A program made the translations under genes and the position numbers. Below, in pieces: positions 44,841 through 55,201 of a stretch of DNA of 64,000 nt. The notes below the pieces were generated by a model that worked only from the letters and a program-made list of their open reading frames with translations, ran no database searches and was not told the origin of the DNA. The stretch's first letter is position 1. Every line of letters begins with the position of its first letter. Origin of the DNA: Tieghemiomyces parasiticus (taxonomy: Eukaryota; Kickxellomycota; Dimargaritomycetes; Dimargaritales; Dimargaritaceae); NCBI GenBank assembly GCA_027575765.1, contig JANBPT010000013.1, positions 1 through 64,000 of the forward strand, read 5' to 3'.

Positions 44841-45409
44841 GGCGGGTGGGGAAAGTGAGCGAGGCGAATGAGATGAACAGGCGGAGGTCCGACCTAGAGA
44901 GGTGATGATGAGACGGGGGCGGATGGGGTGTAGAGGGACGGCTAGTGAGCTGCAGAATGTCGGAGAGGTCGGCGACGGTGCTGGGATGAGCGAGAGGTGC
45001 CAGGCGGAATATGCGTGAGGGGGGGGGGAAAGTGCATGCACAGTCAGCTTGAGATGCACGGGTGTCGCTAGTGGACGGGGGAGCCCTTGGGTAACGGCTG
45101 TGGCCCGATGCGACAGGGCCTGAAGTCCCTTGGATACCTCTTATTGCTCACGTGATAAATCTTCCTGTATGAGGAAGCAGTCTAGGGAGATTCACACCAT
45201 AGCATCGGGGAATCTAAGGCTTGGCCCAATGCCAGTCAGTTCACAGGGCTCTGCATTCCAAGGGAGGGGGAGGGATAAATCTTACATCCCTTCCCATGTG
45301 CTGGTTCCTTGTGGCTTGAATCCCCTGACCCTCTTCACGAGAAAGGCTATGAATCGCCTTGTTATCCGCCGACCCTAGTTCGCCGCCCTCACGAAATCTG
45401 CCCGACAGC
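44841..45409. other. Divergent promoter region, RET3 / small membrane protein
   Basis: This is a 569-base gap between divergent starts. The RET3-proximal part is pyrimidine-rich on the RET3 sense strand. No gene. Confidence 0.5.
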
Positions 45410-45568
45410 ATGGTTCTCCCCAATTTCCGTGCTATCTACGCCTCATTCCGGACGCCCGAGGAGGAGCGGCGCATTCTGCACTGGGCCTTCCTACGTTTTT
45501 CGGGATTCGTCGGCGTGTGCGTCACCATGGCACTCATTGCGGGCAAATACGGCCGGCGAGCCATATGA
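45410..45568 (+). CDS. Small tail-anchored-like membrane protein
   Basis: This is a 52-residue product starting MVLPNFRAIYASFRTPEEER and containing one hydrophobic segment (FSGFVGVCVTMALIAGKY, about 31-48) followed by a basic end GRRAI. A short charged N-terminal part, one membrane span near the C-terminus and a few basic tail residues are the layout of small mitochondrial outer-membrane subunits such as Tom5 or Tom6. I see no decisive sequence match to either, so I give no name. The ATG is the first in frame, and the stop is TGA at 45566-45568. The leader is pyrimidine-rich. Its short length makes a chance frame possible. Confidence 0.5.
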   Translation: MVLPNFRAIYASFRTPEEERRILHWAFLRFSGFVGVCVTMALIAGKYGRRAI

Positions 45569-46328
45569 ACCTACCACTCCCCCTAACCCAGCCTTGGCAG
45601 GGCAGCGTCCAGTTCGGTCGTTGCCTTTGGTTAGAGTTTACATTGTACTGCCGGGACGCCGTCCCCCGTCAAGCGAAAGACGTACCATGACGCGGCACTG
45701 TCGTCAACTCCTTGACCTTTTTCCGCCGCCTATTGGTATTAATTTTCTATCCTGCCTTGCCAGAGCTCAACCCTGTATTATTAAAGCACTCAATCCAACC
45801 CCGCAGCCTCACTGCTGAGATAACTAGTACATGTCAATTATGACAGGTTTTAAAAATTGAGCTACGCAGTGTGACCATGTCGTGCATCAACCGTTGTGAG
45901 TTGACCAACCAAAGGCGAGTAGCGGCTTGACAGTACCGTACACCGTAATAATTAGTATCATGTAGTACGTTTGAAAAGTGAGAATCATTCGAGCGCCATC
46001 CCGAACGTTGGCATTCCTTGGTACCAGGGACTGTCATCCACATTTCAACACCCCACCCTATCATCCCATTTCAATGACCAGCCTTATCCCCAGGATCTAA
46101 CTGCGTGTTGAGCACTTAGCAGACTCAGCACTTTCCAGCAACCTAAGTTTAGCGAAGAGAGTACAATTGAGCAACTCCTATTCTTCCGTTCCTCGATCCC
46201 CTTGGGGGCTTTTAAAATACGCCATCGTCACACACCTCCGTAACCTTGATATCTCACCGTCTGAAAAATTACCGCCGCAACCACACCCCCCAATTTATCG
46301 TCAAATTTCCAACCAACTCTACTCCGCC
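45569..46328. other. Intergenic before the secreted peptide genes
   Basis: This 760-base spacer has no recognisable gene. A TATA-like TTTAAAATA is noted separately at 46211. Confidence 0.5.
46211..46219 (+). promoter_or_regulatory. Possible TATA element of first secreted peptide gene
   Basis: TTTAAAATA lies about 110 bases upstream of the ATG at 46329, a usual distance for a fungal TATA element. The match is imperfect. Confidence 0.35.
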
Positions 46329-46560
46329 ATGAAGATCTTTTTCACTTGGTCTTTATTCTGCATCGCCCTGTTCGTTGTCACGGCACTGCGTGTCGGCAGT
46401 GACCAGGATCACCCTTTGTCGAAGAAGGAAGAACCACTTGCGCAAAACACCAATGGCGGCACTCAGTCCACCCCCTAATGTCTCCAAGGCTGCTAAGGTT
46501 GCCAAGGTGGGCAGAGCCGCCATGGGCGTCCTTCGGGGACTCGGTCGTCTTTTCAAGTGA
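46329..46560 (+). pseudogene. Secreted cationic peptide gene with apparent frameshift
   Basis: A frame from the ATG at 46329 encodes a signal peptide (MKIFFTWSLFCIALFVVTA) and an acidic/polar spacer with a KK site, then stops at 46478. The next frame (+1), open through the same place to a TGA at 46558-46560, encodes a strongly basic amphipathic-looking end with repeated Ala-Lys-Val and Gly-Arg units. The switch falls at a C5 run just before the first stop; one base less would join the two parts. I found no convincing intron. The gene may be broken, carry an assembly error, or really encode only the short form. The 47992 gene has the same layout and shares an S-K-A-x-K-V motif. No function is known. 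Confidence 0.5.
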
Positions 46561-46574
46561 CTTTGGTATCACCA

Positions 46575-46599
46575 TCTCTCTCTCTCTCTCTCTCTCTCT
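46575..46599 (+). repeat. (TC)n microsatellite
   Basis: This is a run of about twelve TC units directly after the first secreted peptide gene, presumably in its 3' region. Confidence 0.9.
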
Positions 46600-47991
46600 T
46601 CTATTTGCACATGCTTAACTTGCTTTCAGTTATAAGTAGAATTCCACTCTGACTCGACACGTTTCGGTGCTACTGCTTAGCTGGGATCCTCTCTAGTGGC
46701 ATGTAAAACTGGTAGCCATACTGCGTACGAATAAAACGCGATGGCCTGGTCTGCAGTCGGCAATGACCGCAGGCGATTCTCACAACTCCGTCAGCTCTAC
46801 CTCTTAGATGGTGGCAGATATTTCCGGGAAAGAAGGGGAGGGGGTAATCCCGCCCCATCGTATAGGACGGTATAAACTAGCGACCAGGAAGACCTAGCTC
46901 GGTGTAGCTCTCGATGGCATTGTAGCAATGAGGAAAATCGCGAACCAGAGTCAACCCTCGAGATTAAACACCTTCCTCACCTCGGTTTCCTTCGAATCCT
47001 CGTCGCCTCGGAGGATGGGCGGCCAGCATACACGTTCGCCACAAACGTAGCTGCTCCGAGTGCACAATCGAAAGCGAAAACCTTTGAGCGCCGTCACAAA
47101 AACATACTCCCCCCCTGTGGTTCATAGGCTTGGCCTACGCCTTTGTCATGATATCTCTTCTTTCTTCCCTTCCCAACGCCTTCCTCTCTCTTCGTCACGG
47201 GTATGCTGTATCGCATGCCCTAGCTCTCTTTCCCTCCCCAAGAGCCGCACCATGGCGATCGTCCTCTCCCCGCTCCTCCGGTGGCCAATTGAACGCTGTA
47301 GCAGGACTTTTCTTGTCATTATTTGCAAGGTTAATAATGAGGTCCCAGGTTCTTTAGTCCCCACCTTCGGGTAACATTTTCCCCCACTCATGGCTAAGGA
47401 TAAGGCAATGATGCCTAATCGTCAATCTGTCCATTTCTCCTATCATCTTTTACACTGTCCCCCCTCACCCAACTGCGTATTTGGTGGCTAGTATTTTTTT
47501 GCCATTCTTTTCAAGTGGCCCGTCAACCAACGATGTTGGCGACAGTCATCCGCCCACCGGCTGGCCTCTCCTACCCGCTGTATCATCCCAGCCCCTGTGG
47601 TCCCCCGCTCGATAACTCCGCGGATATATATATATATATATGTGTAGAGTGTGCAAGGTCATTGCTCCTCCCTATCTGACCAAAATCCCCACCCCATTTT
47701 ATTTGCATTTTCACTCTCGAATACAGCTTGCATGTGCATGCCTTGTCGTGTTCTCTTTCTCACTCTCGTTCTTGCCAGCCGTTACCCTCCTCCCATCTGT
47801 TCCCATTACAATTCCTCGGGTTCCACACCTAGATTAGGTGCCTTTCGACGACGACTTCATCATATCTCCGTCAGGTTAAATTCCTTTTTCTTTTTTTTTA
47901 GGCATACCGTGCGCACCCTGCCACACCAGGCCCCCTCCACCTCACTCGTCCACGCATAGGCTTTTTTTGACTGCCACCCTGCTTCGCTACC
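46600..47991. other. Intergenic between the two peptide genes
   Basis: This region of about 1.4 kb has no recognisable gene. A (TA)n tract at 47624-47641 and C/T-rich sequence to 47990 probably form the promoter and leader of the next gene. Confidence 0.5.
47624..47641 (+). promoter_or_regulatory. (TA)n tract, possible TATA element
   Basis: An 18-base alternating TA run lies about 350 bases upstream of the ATG at 47992. It could act as a TATA box with a long leader, or be a plain microsatellite. Confidence 0.35.
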
Positions 47992-48279
47992 ATGAGATTA
48001 CACCGCACTCTCCTCCTTTTGGTTGCCGTCCTCTTCGTCCTGGCCACGGTTCTGGTCCAACATAGCACCGCCGCACCCTTCTCGTTAAAGGGTATTTTTA
48101 AAAAGAATTCTTCCCCCACTCCAGCCTCCACAACTTCGGACAAGAAAAGTAAGGCCTCCAAGGTCTTAGGTACCGCTAAAACCTTGGCGGAAACCTTCGC
48201 GCCCCCGCCGGTGAAAGCCGCTCTGCTTGCATACGATGCCGGGAAGGCGATCTACAACGCTGTTAAAAAAAAGACGTAG
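47992..48279 (+). CDS. Small secreted lysine-rich peptide
   Basis: This 95-residue product has a strong signal peptide (MRLHRTLLLLVAVLFVLATV onward, likely cleaved near residue 28 after HSTAA). The predicted mature part of about 67 residues has no cysteine and about 16 lysines. It consists of a basic start (SLKGIFKKN), a Ser/Thr/Pro linker, a helix-prone stretch (KKSKASKVLGTAKTLAETF), an APPPVK hinge, and a second helix ending in KKK-T. This resembles linear cationic peptides that act on membranes, but I see no family match. The ATG is the first in frame and the stop TAG is at 48277-48279. It lies downstream of a shorter gene of similar design. Function unknown; an antimicrobial or interaction peptide is inference. 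Confidence 0.72.
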   Translation: MRLHRTLLLLVAVLFVLATVLVQHSTAAPFSLKGIFKKNSSPTPASTTSDKKSKASKVLGTAKTLAETFAPPPVKAALLAYDAGKAIYNAVKKKT

Positions 48280-48783
48280 TGGACCTAGAGCCCATACCCA
48301 TTCTAGTTAGTGCATTTAAACTTCATAGCGTCCATGTGGACCTTGTACCTAAAATAAAAACATGTTGCATTCTGTCTAACCATATTCTACTTATTAAATG
48401 TCGTACAGATAATTCCATGGACTACAGGGCCGCCCTCTGGCTGCCCATGCTACTTCTTTAATATAGGTGTACATGAATCGAACAAGGTGGGCCAATGCGC
48501 CCATGGAAGAAAAAAAAAGAAAAAAAGGGTATGGATTGTACGGTTCGATACTTCCGCATTACACACCTCGGGCACGTCGCTGCCCCTTCGACAAGACAAG
48601 GTGGAGAGGAGGGGAAAATAGAAAAAAAATAAAGCACCACAAAACATCACTCCTTCTCCGCCCCCTCCTCTCCCAGACCTTAAGACTCACCCACATTATC
48701 CTCCCCGCCTCCGCCGTCCCCTCCACTCCCAGGAAGGGGAGGAGGAGGAGGAGAGGGGGAGGGGGTTAAACGAACGGGACACT
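48280..48783. other. Convergent spacer, peptide gene / PAB1
   Basis: This 504-base gap contains several A-runs (A8 near 48510, A8 near 48622) and a GA-rich stretch at 48730-48770, which is the 3' side of PAB1. No gene. Confidence 0.5.
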
Positions 48784-50895
48784 CTAGGCGCTATCTGTCT
48801 TAAGGTGCTGCTGCAGGACGGCGATAGCCTCATCAACCTTGGCGTTACGGGCCTCCTTGTCTTCGAGCAGGTGAAGCAACTCGCTGTTGTCCATTTCCAA
48901 CAGCATCCCCGTGATCTTGCCGGCCAGGTCAGCCTCGCGTTCCTCAATGAGCGGGTAGAGGGCCTCGCCCAGCAACATCTTCTGGTCCTCGGGGCTGGCA
49001 TTAGCCAGAGTGGCGGCGGTGAGGCCACCGGTCTCGGCGTTGGCACCATCGGCACCACTGGCGGTCGAGGCGTCGCCGCTCTCGTTCTTACCGGCCTCAG
49101 CCGCGGGGGTAGTTGAAGGGGCGGCGGGGTTGGCCTCGCCGTCGTTACCCTGACCGGCAGCGTTCTGGCTACCGGGGTGGCGCGGACCCTGGTACTTGGC
49201 ACCCTGGCGGTTGGCGCCGTTAGGGGCGCCGCCCTGGTAACCACCCCGGCCGCTGCCGGCGGCACCGCCGCGCGGAGCACCCTGGCGACCACCACCCCGA
49301 GCGGTGCGGGCCTGGTTAGCCTGCTGACCGCCCGCGGCACCGGCGGGGTAACCCGGGTGGTTCACGCCGGGGAACTGGCCGGGGGCATTAGGACCACCCT
49401 GGGCCGGCGAGTAAGCGCCCTGCTGCGGCTGCTGTTGGGGCTGGGCACCCTGGGGACCGGCACCGGGATGGTTCCAGCGGTTGGTGCGGGGACCGGCACC
49501 CATCCCGGGCTGCTGGTAACCGGGCATGGCGGCCCGCGGCGGGTAGCCTCCGGGGGCGGCGGCGGCGCCCTGCGGGCCGTTGTAGTACATGTGCGGGGCG
49601 GCATTGTACATGGGAGCGGGCATGCCGGCGCCGGGCATACCCATGGGGGCCTGCATGCGCAGCTGGTTCCGCTGGGCGGCCTGCGCCTCTAGCTCGCGGC
49701 GACGGGTCTCCTTGCGCTGGGCAATGGCCACGTAGATGGGCTTGCTGCCGAGCATGCGGCCGTTCATCTCGGTGACGGCCTTGGTAGCCTCCTCGGGAGT
49801 GCTGAAGCACACGAATCCGAAACCCTTGGGTTTGCCCTGTTCGTCACGCATAACCTTAGCGCTGGTGATGTCACCATAGACGGAGAACTCCTGGCGGAGC
49901 TGGTCGTCGTCCACCTCATCCTCGAGGTTCTTAATGTACAGGTTGACGCCCTGGTATTTGCTCAGTTTGTCGTACTTGGCCTTCTCGTACTGGCGGCGGA
50001 GCTCGTCCTCACGCTCGCTCTTCTTCTGGGCGCGGGTCACGAACAGCTTCTTGTCGTTGACATCCGAGTCGTGCAGGGCCTCGACGGCCTTGAAGGCGCT
50101 GGGGTGGTCGGCGTAATTGACGAACCCGAACCCACGGGACTTGCCGTCGGCGTCGCGGGCGATAACGAGGGAGGTGACCTCGCCAAAGGGCTCAAACAGC
50201 TTGCGAAGCTGGTCCTCGTCGACAGCCTCATCCAGGTTCTTGACGTAGACGTTGGTGAACTTGGCGCGCTGCTCCTCGAACTTGGACTCGCGCTCACGGC
50301 GTGGCACGTGGTGGCTGACGAAGACCTTCTTGTCATTCATGAGCATACCGTTGACGGCGTTGATGGCGGCGGTAGCCGACTCGTCCTTCTCGAAGTGGAC
50401 GAAGCCGTAGCCCTTGGACACGCCGTCGATGGTAGCGACCTTGCAGCTTAGAATGTGGCCGAAGGCGGAGAAGGTATCGTGCAGGGCCTTGTTATCGATG
50501 GAGGCATCCAGGTTCTTGATGAAGATGTTGCCGTTGCCGCTCTTGCGGATGGCGGGGTCACGCTGGGACCACATGATGCGGCAAGGCTTGCCCTTGATCT
50601 CGGTGTAGTTGAGGGCATCGATGGCCTGCTCACAGTCCTCGACGTTGTGGTAATTGACGTAGCCGTAGCCCAAGGAGCGGCGAGTGACGGCGTCGCGGCA
50701 CACACGGATACTGGCGACGGGGCCCACCATGTTGAACAGTTCGAACAGGATCGCCTCAGTGACCGAGGGATCGAGTTCGCCCACGTACAACGAGGCGGAC
50801 TGGGGGGCGGCGTTAGCGGCCGGGGTGGTCTCCTGACCAGCGGGGGCCGGGGTGGCCTCGGCGGTGTGGGTAGCGGCGGCGTGGTCGGCAGACAT
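48784..50895 (-). CDS. PAB1: Poly(A)-binding protein
   Basis: Pab1 coats the mRNA poly(A) tail, binds eIF4G and regulates deadenylation and translation. The intronless frame encodes 703 residues from the ATG at 50895. Four RRMs are seen at about 35-112 (SLYVGELD), 123-198 (NIFIKNLD), 214-290 (TNVYVKNLD) and 317-394 (VNLYIKNLE), each with its RNP1 block (YGYVNY, KGYGFVHF, RGFGFVNY, KGFGFVCF). A Pro/Gly/Gln/Ala-rich linker follows (about 400-625). The C-terminal MLLE domain begins near 629, with the peptide-binding KITGMLLE at about 660. Domain order and spacing match the family. The leader on the sense strand has four A6-A7 tracts within 190 bases of the ATG. Confidence 0.97.
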   Translation of the reverse strand: MSADHAAATHTAEATPAPAGQETTPAANAAPQSASLYVGELDPSVTEAILFELFNMVGPVASIRVCRDAVTRRSLGYGYVNYHNVEDCEQAIDALNYTEIKGKPCRIMWSQRDPAIRKSGNGNIFIKNLDASIDNKALHDTFSAFGHILSCKVATIDGVSKGYGFVHFEKDESATAAINAVNGMLMNDKKVFVSHHVPRRERESKFEEQRAKFTNVYVKNLDEAVDEDQLRKLFEPFGEVTSLVIARDADGKSRGFGFVNYADHPSAFKAVEALHDSDVNDKKLFVTRAQKKSEREDELRRQYEKAKYDKLSKYQGVNLYIKNLEDEVDDDQLRQEFSVYGDITSAKVMRDEQGKPKGFGFVCFSTPEEATKAVTEMNGRMLGSKPIYVAIAQRKETRRRELEAQAAQRNQLRMQAPMGMPGAGMPAPMYNAAPHMYYNGPQGAAAAPGGYPPRAAMPGYQQPGMGAGPRTNRWNHPGAGPQGAQPQQQPQQGAYSPAQGGPNAPGQFPGVNHPGYPAGAAGGQQANQARTARGGGRQGAPRGGAAGSGRGGYQGGAPNGANRQGAKYQGPRHPGSQNAAGQGNDGEANPAAPSTTPAAEAGKNESGDASTASGADGANAETGGLTAATLANASPEDQKMLLGEALYPLIEEREADLAGKITGMLLEMDNSELLHLLEDKEARNAKVDEAIAVLQQHLKTDSA

Positions 50896-52396
50896 GATGG
50901 CTTTGAGGGGAGGCGAAACGTGGGTTTTTTAAAGGGGATATAGAGGGGGGAATTTATGGGTTTTTTGGAGTATAGTAATGTAGGTAGAACACGCGCGTAA
51001 CGGAGCGTCAGAAAACAGGGTGGACTTCTGAACGGCGGGATTACGACGGATCAAACCTAGGGATTTTTTTGTAGTTTTTTAAAAAGGGGAGGGGGCGTTG
51101 ATTAGATCAACAAGACGATGATGCCGAGATGTGCAAGGAGAAGGAACGCTGGCCCGGATCTGGCTTGCTGTAGGGCATCTAAAGGGCCGTCGAGTCCCTG
51201 CTATGGTAGCGATACATGCCCGTTGGTCAGTGGCACCAGCATGGCCACAGGGGGCAGCGCGTGGACAGGCTGCCATTGGCAGGAGATGAGATGGGGGAAA
51301 AAAAAGGAAAGACTGCAAACCAGCTTGAAAAAAAAAAAAGTGTACCAAGGGTGGTGAAACTAATGCCGACTAATACCACCACTAACGGCTGAGGTGAATG
51401 GACCTGCTGACCGTGCAGATCGGTGGGGGGGATGGCTCAGGTCTCGTGTATGGGCCAAATAGCACGCCGCAAGCGTTATAGCCCATTCAGAAGGAGAGAC
51501 GGCGGCGCTCTCCAACGCAGACCAACACCCGATCCAGGTTAATCCGTAGGCTCATCTGGACCTCCCGCTGACCCGCACCCGTTGGATAGAAATGGGTAGC
51601 ACTGGCGTAGTTGGCAGGGTGCGATCATTCATGTGCTACTGCCAGGACAGTGGATAAGAAACGCTTGTCCAAGGTAGAACGCGCTCCTGGCCGGTCTTAT
51701 TAAGGGGCCTGCCAGGGGTCGAGTATAGGCCATACGACGCCCGCCAACTGCGTGACCGCCGCACTGCAGGTGTATTTATCACAAAACTTAGATATACGTG
51801 AGAGGGCTTTCATTTTACAAGGCCATATCAACTGAATTGCACGATTCCACCCACTCATGCCGATATTTTTACTCTCATGGGAGAGAGAGATCGGATCCCT
51901 GACCTACCACCCATATCTTACCTATGCATCGCTCAAACGGCTGGCCGCCAATATCACGTGATGAGTTATTCGCCCACCTCAAAGCCGGTTGGGTGGATCA
52001 GGAGAGGGGCTGTCCGTCGCCAGACACGCCACGCCTCTGCAAATGAGCTCTACTCATCTACCACCTCTGTTAGGTATACAGCAATTGGCCGCCGCCCCGC
52101 TACATAGGCGCGCGGTGCCCTTAAAGCCACTGGCCCCTAAACGGCATAAGCTCTCCCTGAGCCCGTTCTGCTGCGCCCGACGAAATCACTGTCCCGTCAA
52201 TACTCGACCCTTCGGAGTTGGTGTATTGCCAGGCCTTTAGCCATCCAGCGGTCGAGCAAGTCTTCACACCCAATACTACGCATTCCCATTTGCTCGTTTG
52301 TGGTCAATACCTAACCGTCCCGTTGCCTCGTATCTGCCTACCCCAGGTCTTCCACATCTCTTCTCTACCCACCTCCAGTCGTACCAGCCATTCACT
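50896..52396. other. Divergent promoter region, PAB1 / RUB1
   Basis: This 1.5 kb gap lies between divergent genes. T6-T7 tracts at 50925-50930, 50961-50966, 51064-51070 and 51075-51080 read as A-tracts in the PAB1 leader. The RUB1-proximal 100 bases are C/T-rich. No other gene is recognised. Confidence 0.5.
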
Positions 52397-53124
52397 ATGC
52401 TGATTAAAGTCAAGGTATGTTGTCTCCCTAGGAACCCCAGCAGTGCCTATTGCCCGTTGACCTCGGAATAGGACCTAGACATTATAGCCCGACAGCCCTG
52501 CGCTGTTCTGGTTCCCTATCCCTCGCTGAACGCATGGGCACTGCCCTCGTCTGCCAAACCGTCTAATGTATACCTGCTCACCACTCCTCGTTCTCCTCCA
52601 TCGACCCGTCCCTAACCTCGGCTTTATCCAGACCCTCACCGGCAAGGAAGTAAGTGGTTAATTTGCCTCTTGAGCCCCGGGGGTCGCTGGCCACTTGTCG
52701 AAGCACGTGCGACGAGACACACAGACCAGTTTAAGACAACCCAACCCCACCTGCCTCCTAACTTACAGTCTGCGGCCGTACTCACTCTTCACTATTCCAG
52801 ATCGAAATTGACATCGAGCCCAATGATAAGGTGACACACATCAAGGAGCGCATCGAAGAGAAGGAAGGCATCCCACCGGCCCAGCAGCGGTAAGTGCCCC
52901 TCTCCGTCGTGGACGGTCATTATTGGAAGATCTCCGACGGCGCCTCGACTTAGCATCTGGAGACCAACTTACGCAATATTTTTCACTCGCACTTCCTGTT
53001 TTCTCTCCCCAGGTTGATCTTTGGCGGAAAGCAAATGCCCGACGACAAGCTGGCGTCGCAGCTCTCCATCGTTGGCGGGTCGACACTCCATTTGGTGCTC
53101 GCCCTCCGCGGCGGCAGACATTAG
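52397..53124 (+). CDS. RUB1: NEDD8 / Rub1 ubiquitin-like modifier
   Basis: Rub1 (NEDD8) is conjugated to cullins and activates SCF-type ubiquitin ligases. Four exons are inferred: 52397-52414, 52632-52649, 52801-52889 and 53013-53124, with phases 0, 0 and 2 and donors GTATGT, GTAAGT and GTAAGT. The product has 78 residues. MLIKVK and TLTGKE come from the first two 18-nt exons; [11 protein letters not shown] and [14 protein letters not shown] follow. Ile44, Lys48 and the LVLALRGG end are present. Alanine at position 72, where ubiquitin has Arg, identifies NEDD8 and excludes ubiquitin. A two-residue tail (Arg-His) after Gly76 must be removed by a Yuh1/UCHL3- or NEDP1-type protease before conjugation. 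Confidence 0.96.
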
Positions 53125-54328
53125 AGCAGCCCACTACGATGACGAGCGGTATTTGACCTGAATTTCCAAAATTCTAAAGCCTCCCGCTGCTCCTTCGCCC
53201 GTCCTCAAGCACTGTGTACATTTTTATTGGAGGCTAAGCTATTGTTAGAGTGTTCAACTGCCTCACTCGAGCCCTGATTATTTTTTGTGTATAGGGTCCT
53301 GAATTTGGTAATGAAGACTACTATCACTTCATTTTAGCACCATAACAGGTTAGTCCAGCAATTATGCGATAAGCATAGCGAGCAGCCGTGAAATGAACAG
53401 GTCGAAAATAATACCGCTGTTTTAATACGCCTGATCGCCCGTATGCGCACTCTGCTGGTGCTTTTCGAAAAATACTAAGCATACGAGAGGGATGTAAGAC
53501 CTTGTATTGACCTATAGCCCTTCCTCAGAGCGGCTCAGTCCAAACTCCCGAGCTGCGGCGACTGCCAAGCGACATCCTAGAGTATCCGACTCATGAACGT
53601 GTCGAAGTAAGGGAGCTGCTGGGCTAGGGGGAGACGAACTGAACAACCGGCAATGTATATGCCTTCCCCGTTTGGAGGGGTCATGTCGGCGGATTATGAC
53701 CTCATGGCTGCCGCCCCCCCCCCCCCTTGGCCCTGGCTTTACTTGAAGACCCGCCGTGTGCACCCTTTGAGCCCTTCATTACGGTCTCCCACCTCCCTTA
53801 TAATATGACGGGTGCCTCACTGGGCCTGATGCTGTGGCGTACACGCCTGTGGGGTCTATCCAAGGAGCGCACCCCGGCTGCTCTTGTGAATACCCATGGG
53901 GAGAAAATATTCAACCTCCGATCCACTGGCGCTCTCCCCGCGCCTCCCTTCCCTCCCTGAACTAAATCCCAGCTCCCAGGCACCCCAGTGTTTTGATTTC
54001 CAGCTGGCAAGCGGGAAGCTGGACGAGAAAGGCGCCACGAAGCCTGTTTACGTTTGCAGCAACGACAGCCACCGGTGGCACGCTCTCCTCCCGGCCTGGC
54101 CGACACCAACCTCCCTGCTCCTCTCCTGTCGACCTGACCCCGACCTTCTCTCCGCTCCACTATTCCAACGATCCTTACAACTAGCCAACCATTGTGCGTT
54201 CCCTCTAACCTCACCGATTAGGCCGCCCGTCCCTCTCGCCTACTCTGCTTGTCCACCCGCACATCGCCGGACCCTGATACTCCCCTGACTCCAGCCTGAA
54301 TCCCCTCCCTACTTACACTTTGCCCGTC
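53125..54328. other. Intergenic between RUB1 and CDK1
   Basis: This 1.2 kb tandem spacer contains a C13 tract at 53714-53726 and a long C/T-rich leader region before the CDK1 ATG. Frames here are compositional and not recognised. Confidence 0.5.
53714..53726 (+). repeat. Poly-C tract
   Basis: This is an uninterrupted run of about 13 C between RUB1 and CDK1. Its length is prone to sequencing error. Confidence 0.8.
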
Positions 54329-55201
54329 ATGAGCGACAACTACATCAAGATCGAGAAGGTCGGTGAGGGCACATACGGTGTCGTGTACAAGGCCCGCGAG
54401 CGGAGCACCGGCCGTATCGTGGCCATGAAGAAGATCCGTCTCGAGTCGGAGGACGAGGGCGTGCCATCTACGGCCATCCGCGAAATTTCTCTGCTCAAGG
54501 AACTCGACCACGACAACATTGTGCGGTTGCTGGATATCGTACACAGCGAGGCTAAGCTCTACCTGGTGTTTGAGTTTTTGGACTTGGACCTCAAGCGTTA
54601 TATGGAGACCACCGCGCCGGCCGGCCTGACACCGCAGCACGTCAAGAGCTACATGAACCAGCTGACCAAGGGCATCGCCTTCTGCCACTCGCACCGTGTG
54701 CTGCACCGCGACTTGAAACCGCAGAACCTGCTGATCGACCAGCACGGTATGCTTAAACTCGCCGATTTCGGTCTGGCCCGCGCCTTCGGGGTGCCCCTCC
54801 GCTCCTACACTCACGAGGTCGTCACGCTATGGTACCGCTCCCCGGAGATTTTGCTGGGCTCCCGCCACTATTCCACGGGCGTCGACATGTGGAGCGCCGG
54901 CTGTATCTTTGCCGAAATGGCCAACATGCTTCCTTTGTTTCCCGGCGACTCGGAAATCGATGAGATTTTTAAAATCTTCCGGATCCTCGGCACCCCCAAC
55001 GAGGAGATCTGGCCCGGCGTCACCTCCCTTCCGGACTACGGGTCTACGTTCCCCTGCTGGGAGGGCACGCCTCTGGCCACCCACGTCAAAAAACTTGACC
55101 CCAATGGAATTGACCTGCTCTACAAGTTGCTTAAATATGATCCCTCCCACCGCATCTCTGCCAAGCAGGCTCTAGCCCACCCTTACTTTGATGACCTGTA
55201 A
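54329..55201 (+). CDS. CDK1: Cyclin-dependent kinase 1 (Cdc28/Cdc2 type)
   Basis: This is the master cell-cycle Ser/Thr kinase, activated by cyclins. The 290-residue, intronless product starts [20 protein letters not shown]. The glycine loop carries the inhibitory Thr15/Tyr16 pair. The cyclin-binding helix is a perfect PSTAIRE (46-52). The catalytic loop HRDLKPQN is at 126-133, DFG at 146-148, the activating T-loop threonine at 161 in [15 protein letters not shown], and the C-terminus ends HPYFDDL. Length matches Cdc28 (298) and human CDK1 (297). The start at 54329 is the first ATG in frame. PSTAIRE and the VVTLWYR activation segment favour CDK1 over CDK5/Pho85 types, though CDK2-like paralogues are hard to separate by eye. 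Confidence 0.93.
   Translation: MSDNYIKIEKVGEGTYGVVYKARERSTGRIVAMKKIRLESEDEGVPSTAIREISLLKELDHDNIVRLLDIVHSEAKLYLVFEFLDLDLKRYMETTAPAGLTPQHVKSYMNQLTKGIAFCHSHRVLHRDLKPQNLLIDQHGMLKLADFGLARAFGVPLRSYTHEVVTLWYRSPEILLGSRHYSTGVDMWSAGCIFAEMANMLPLFPGDSEIDEIFKIFRILGTPNEEIWPGVTSLPDYGSTFPCWEGTPLATHVKKLDPNGIDLLYKLLKYDPSHRISAKQALAHPYFDDL

Noticed and set aside
52397..53124. Ubiquitin
   Set aside because: Residue 72 is Ala, the start is MLIKVK and a single unit with an RH tail is present, all pointing to NEDD8.
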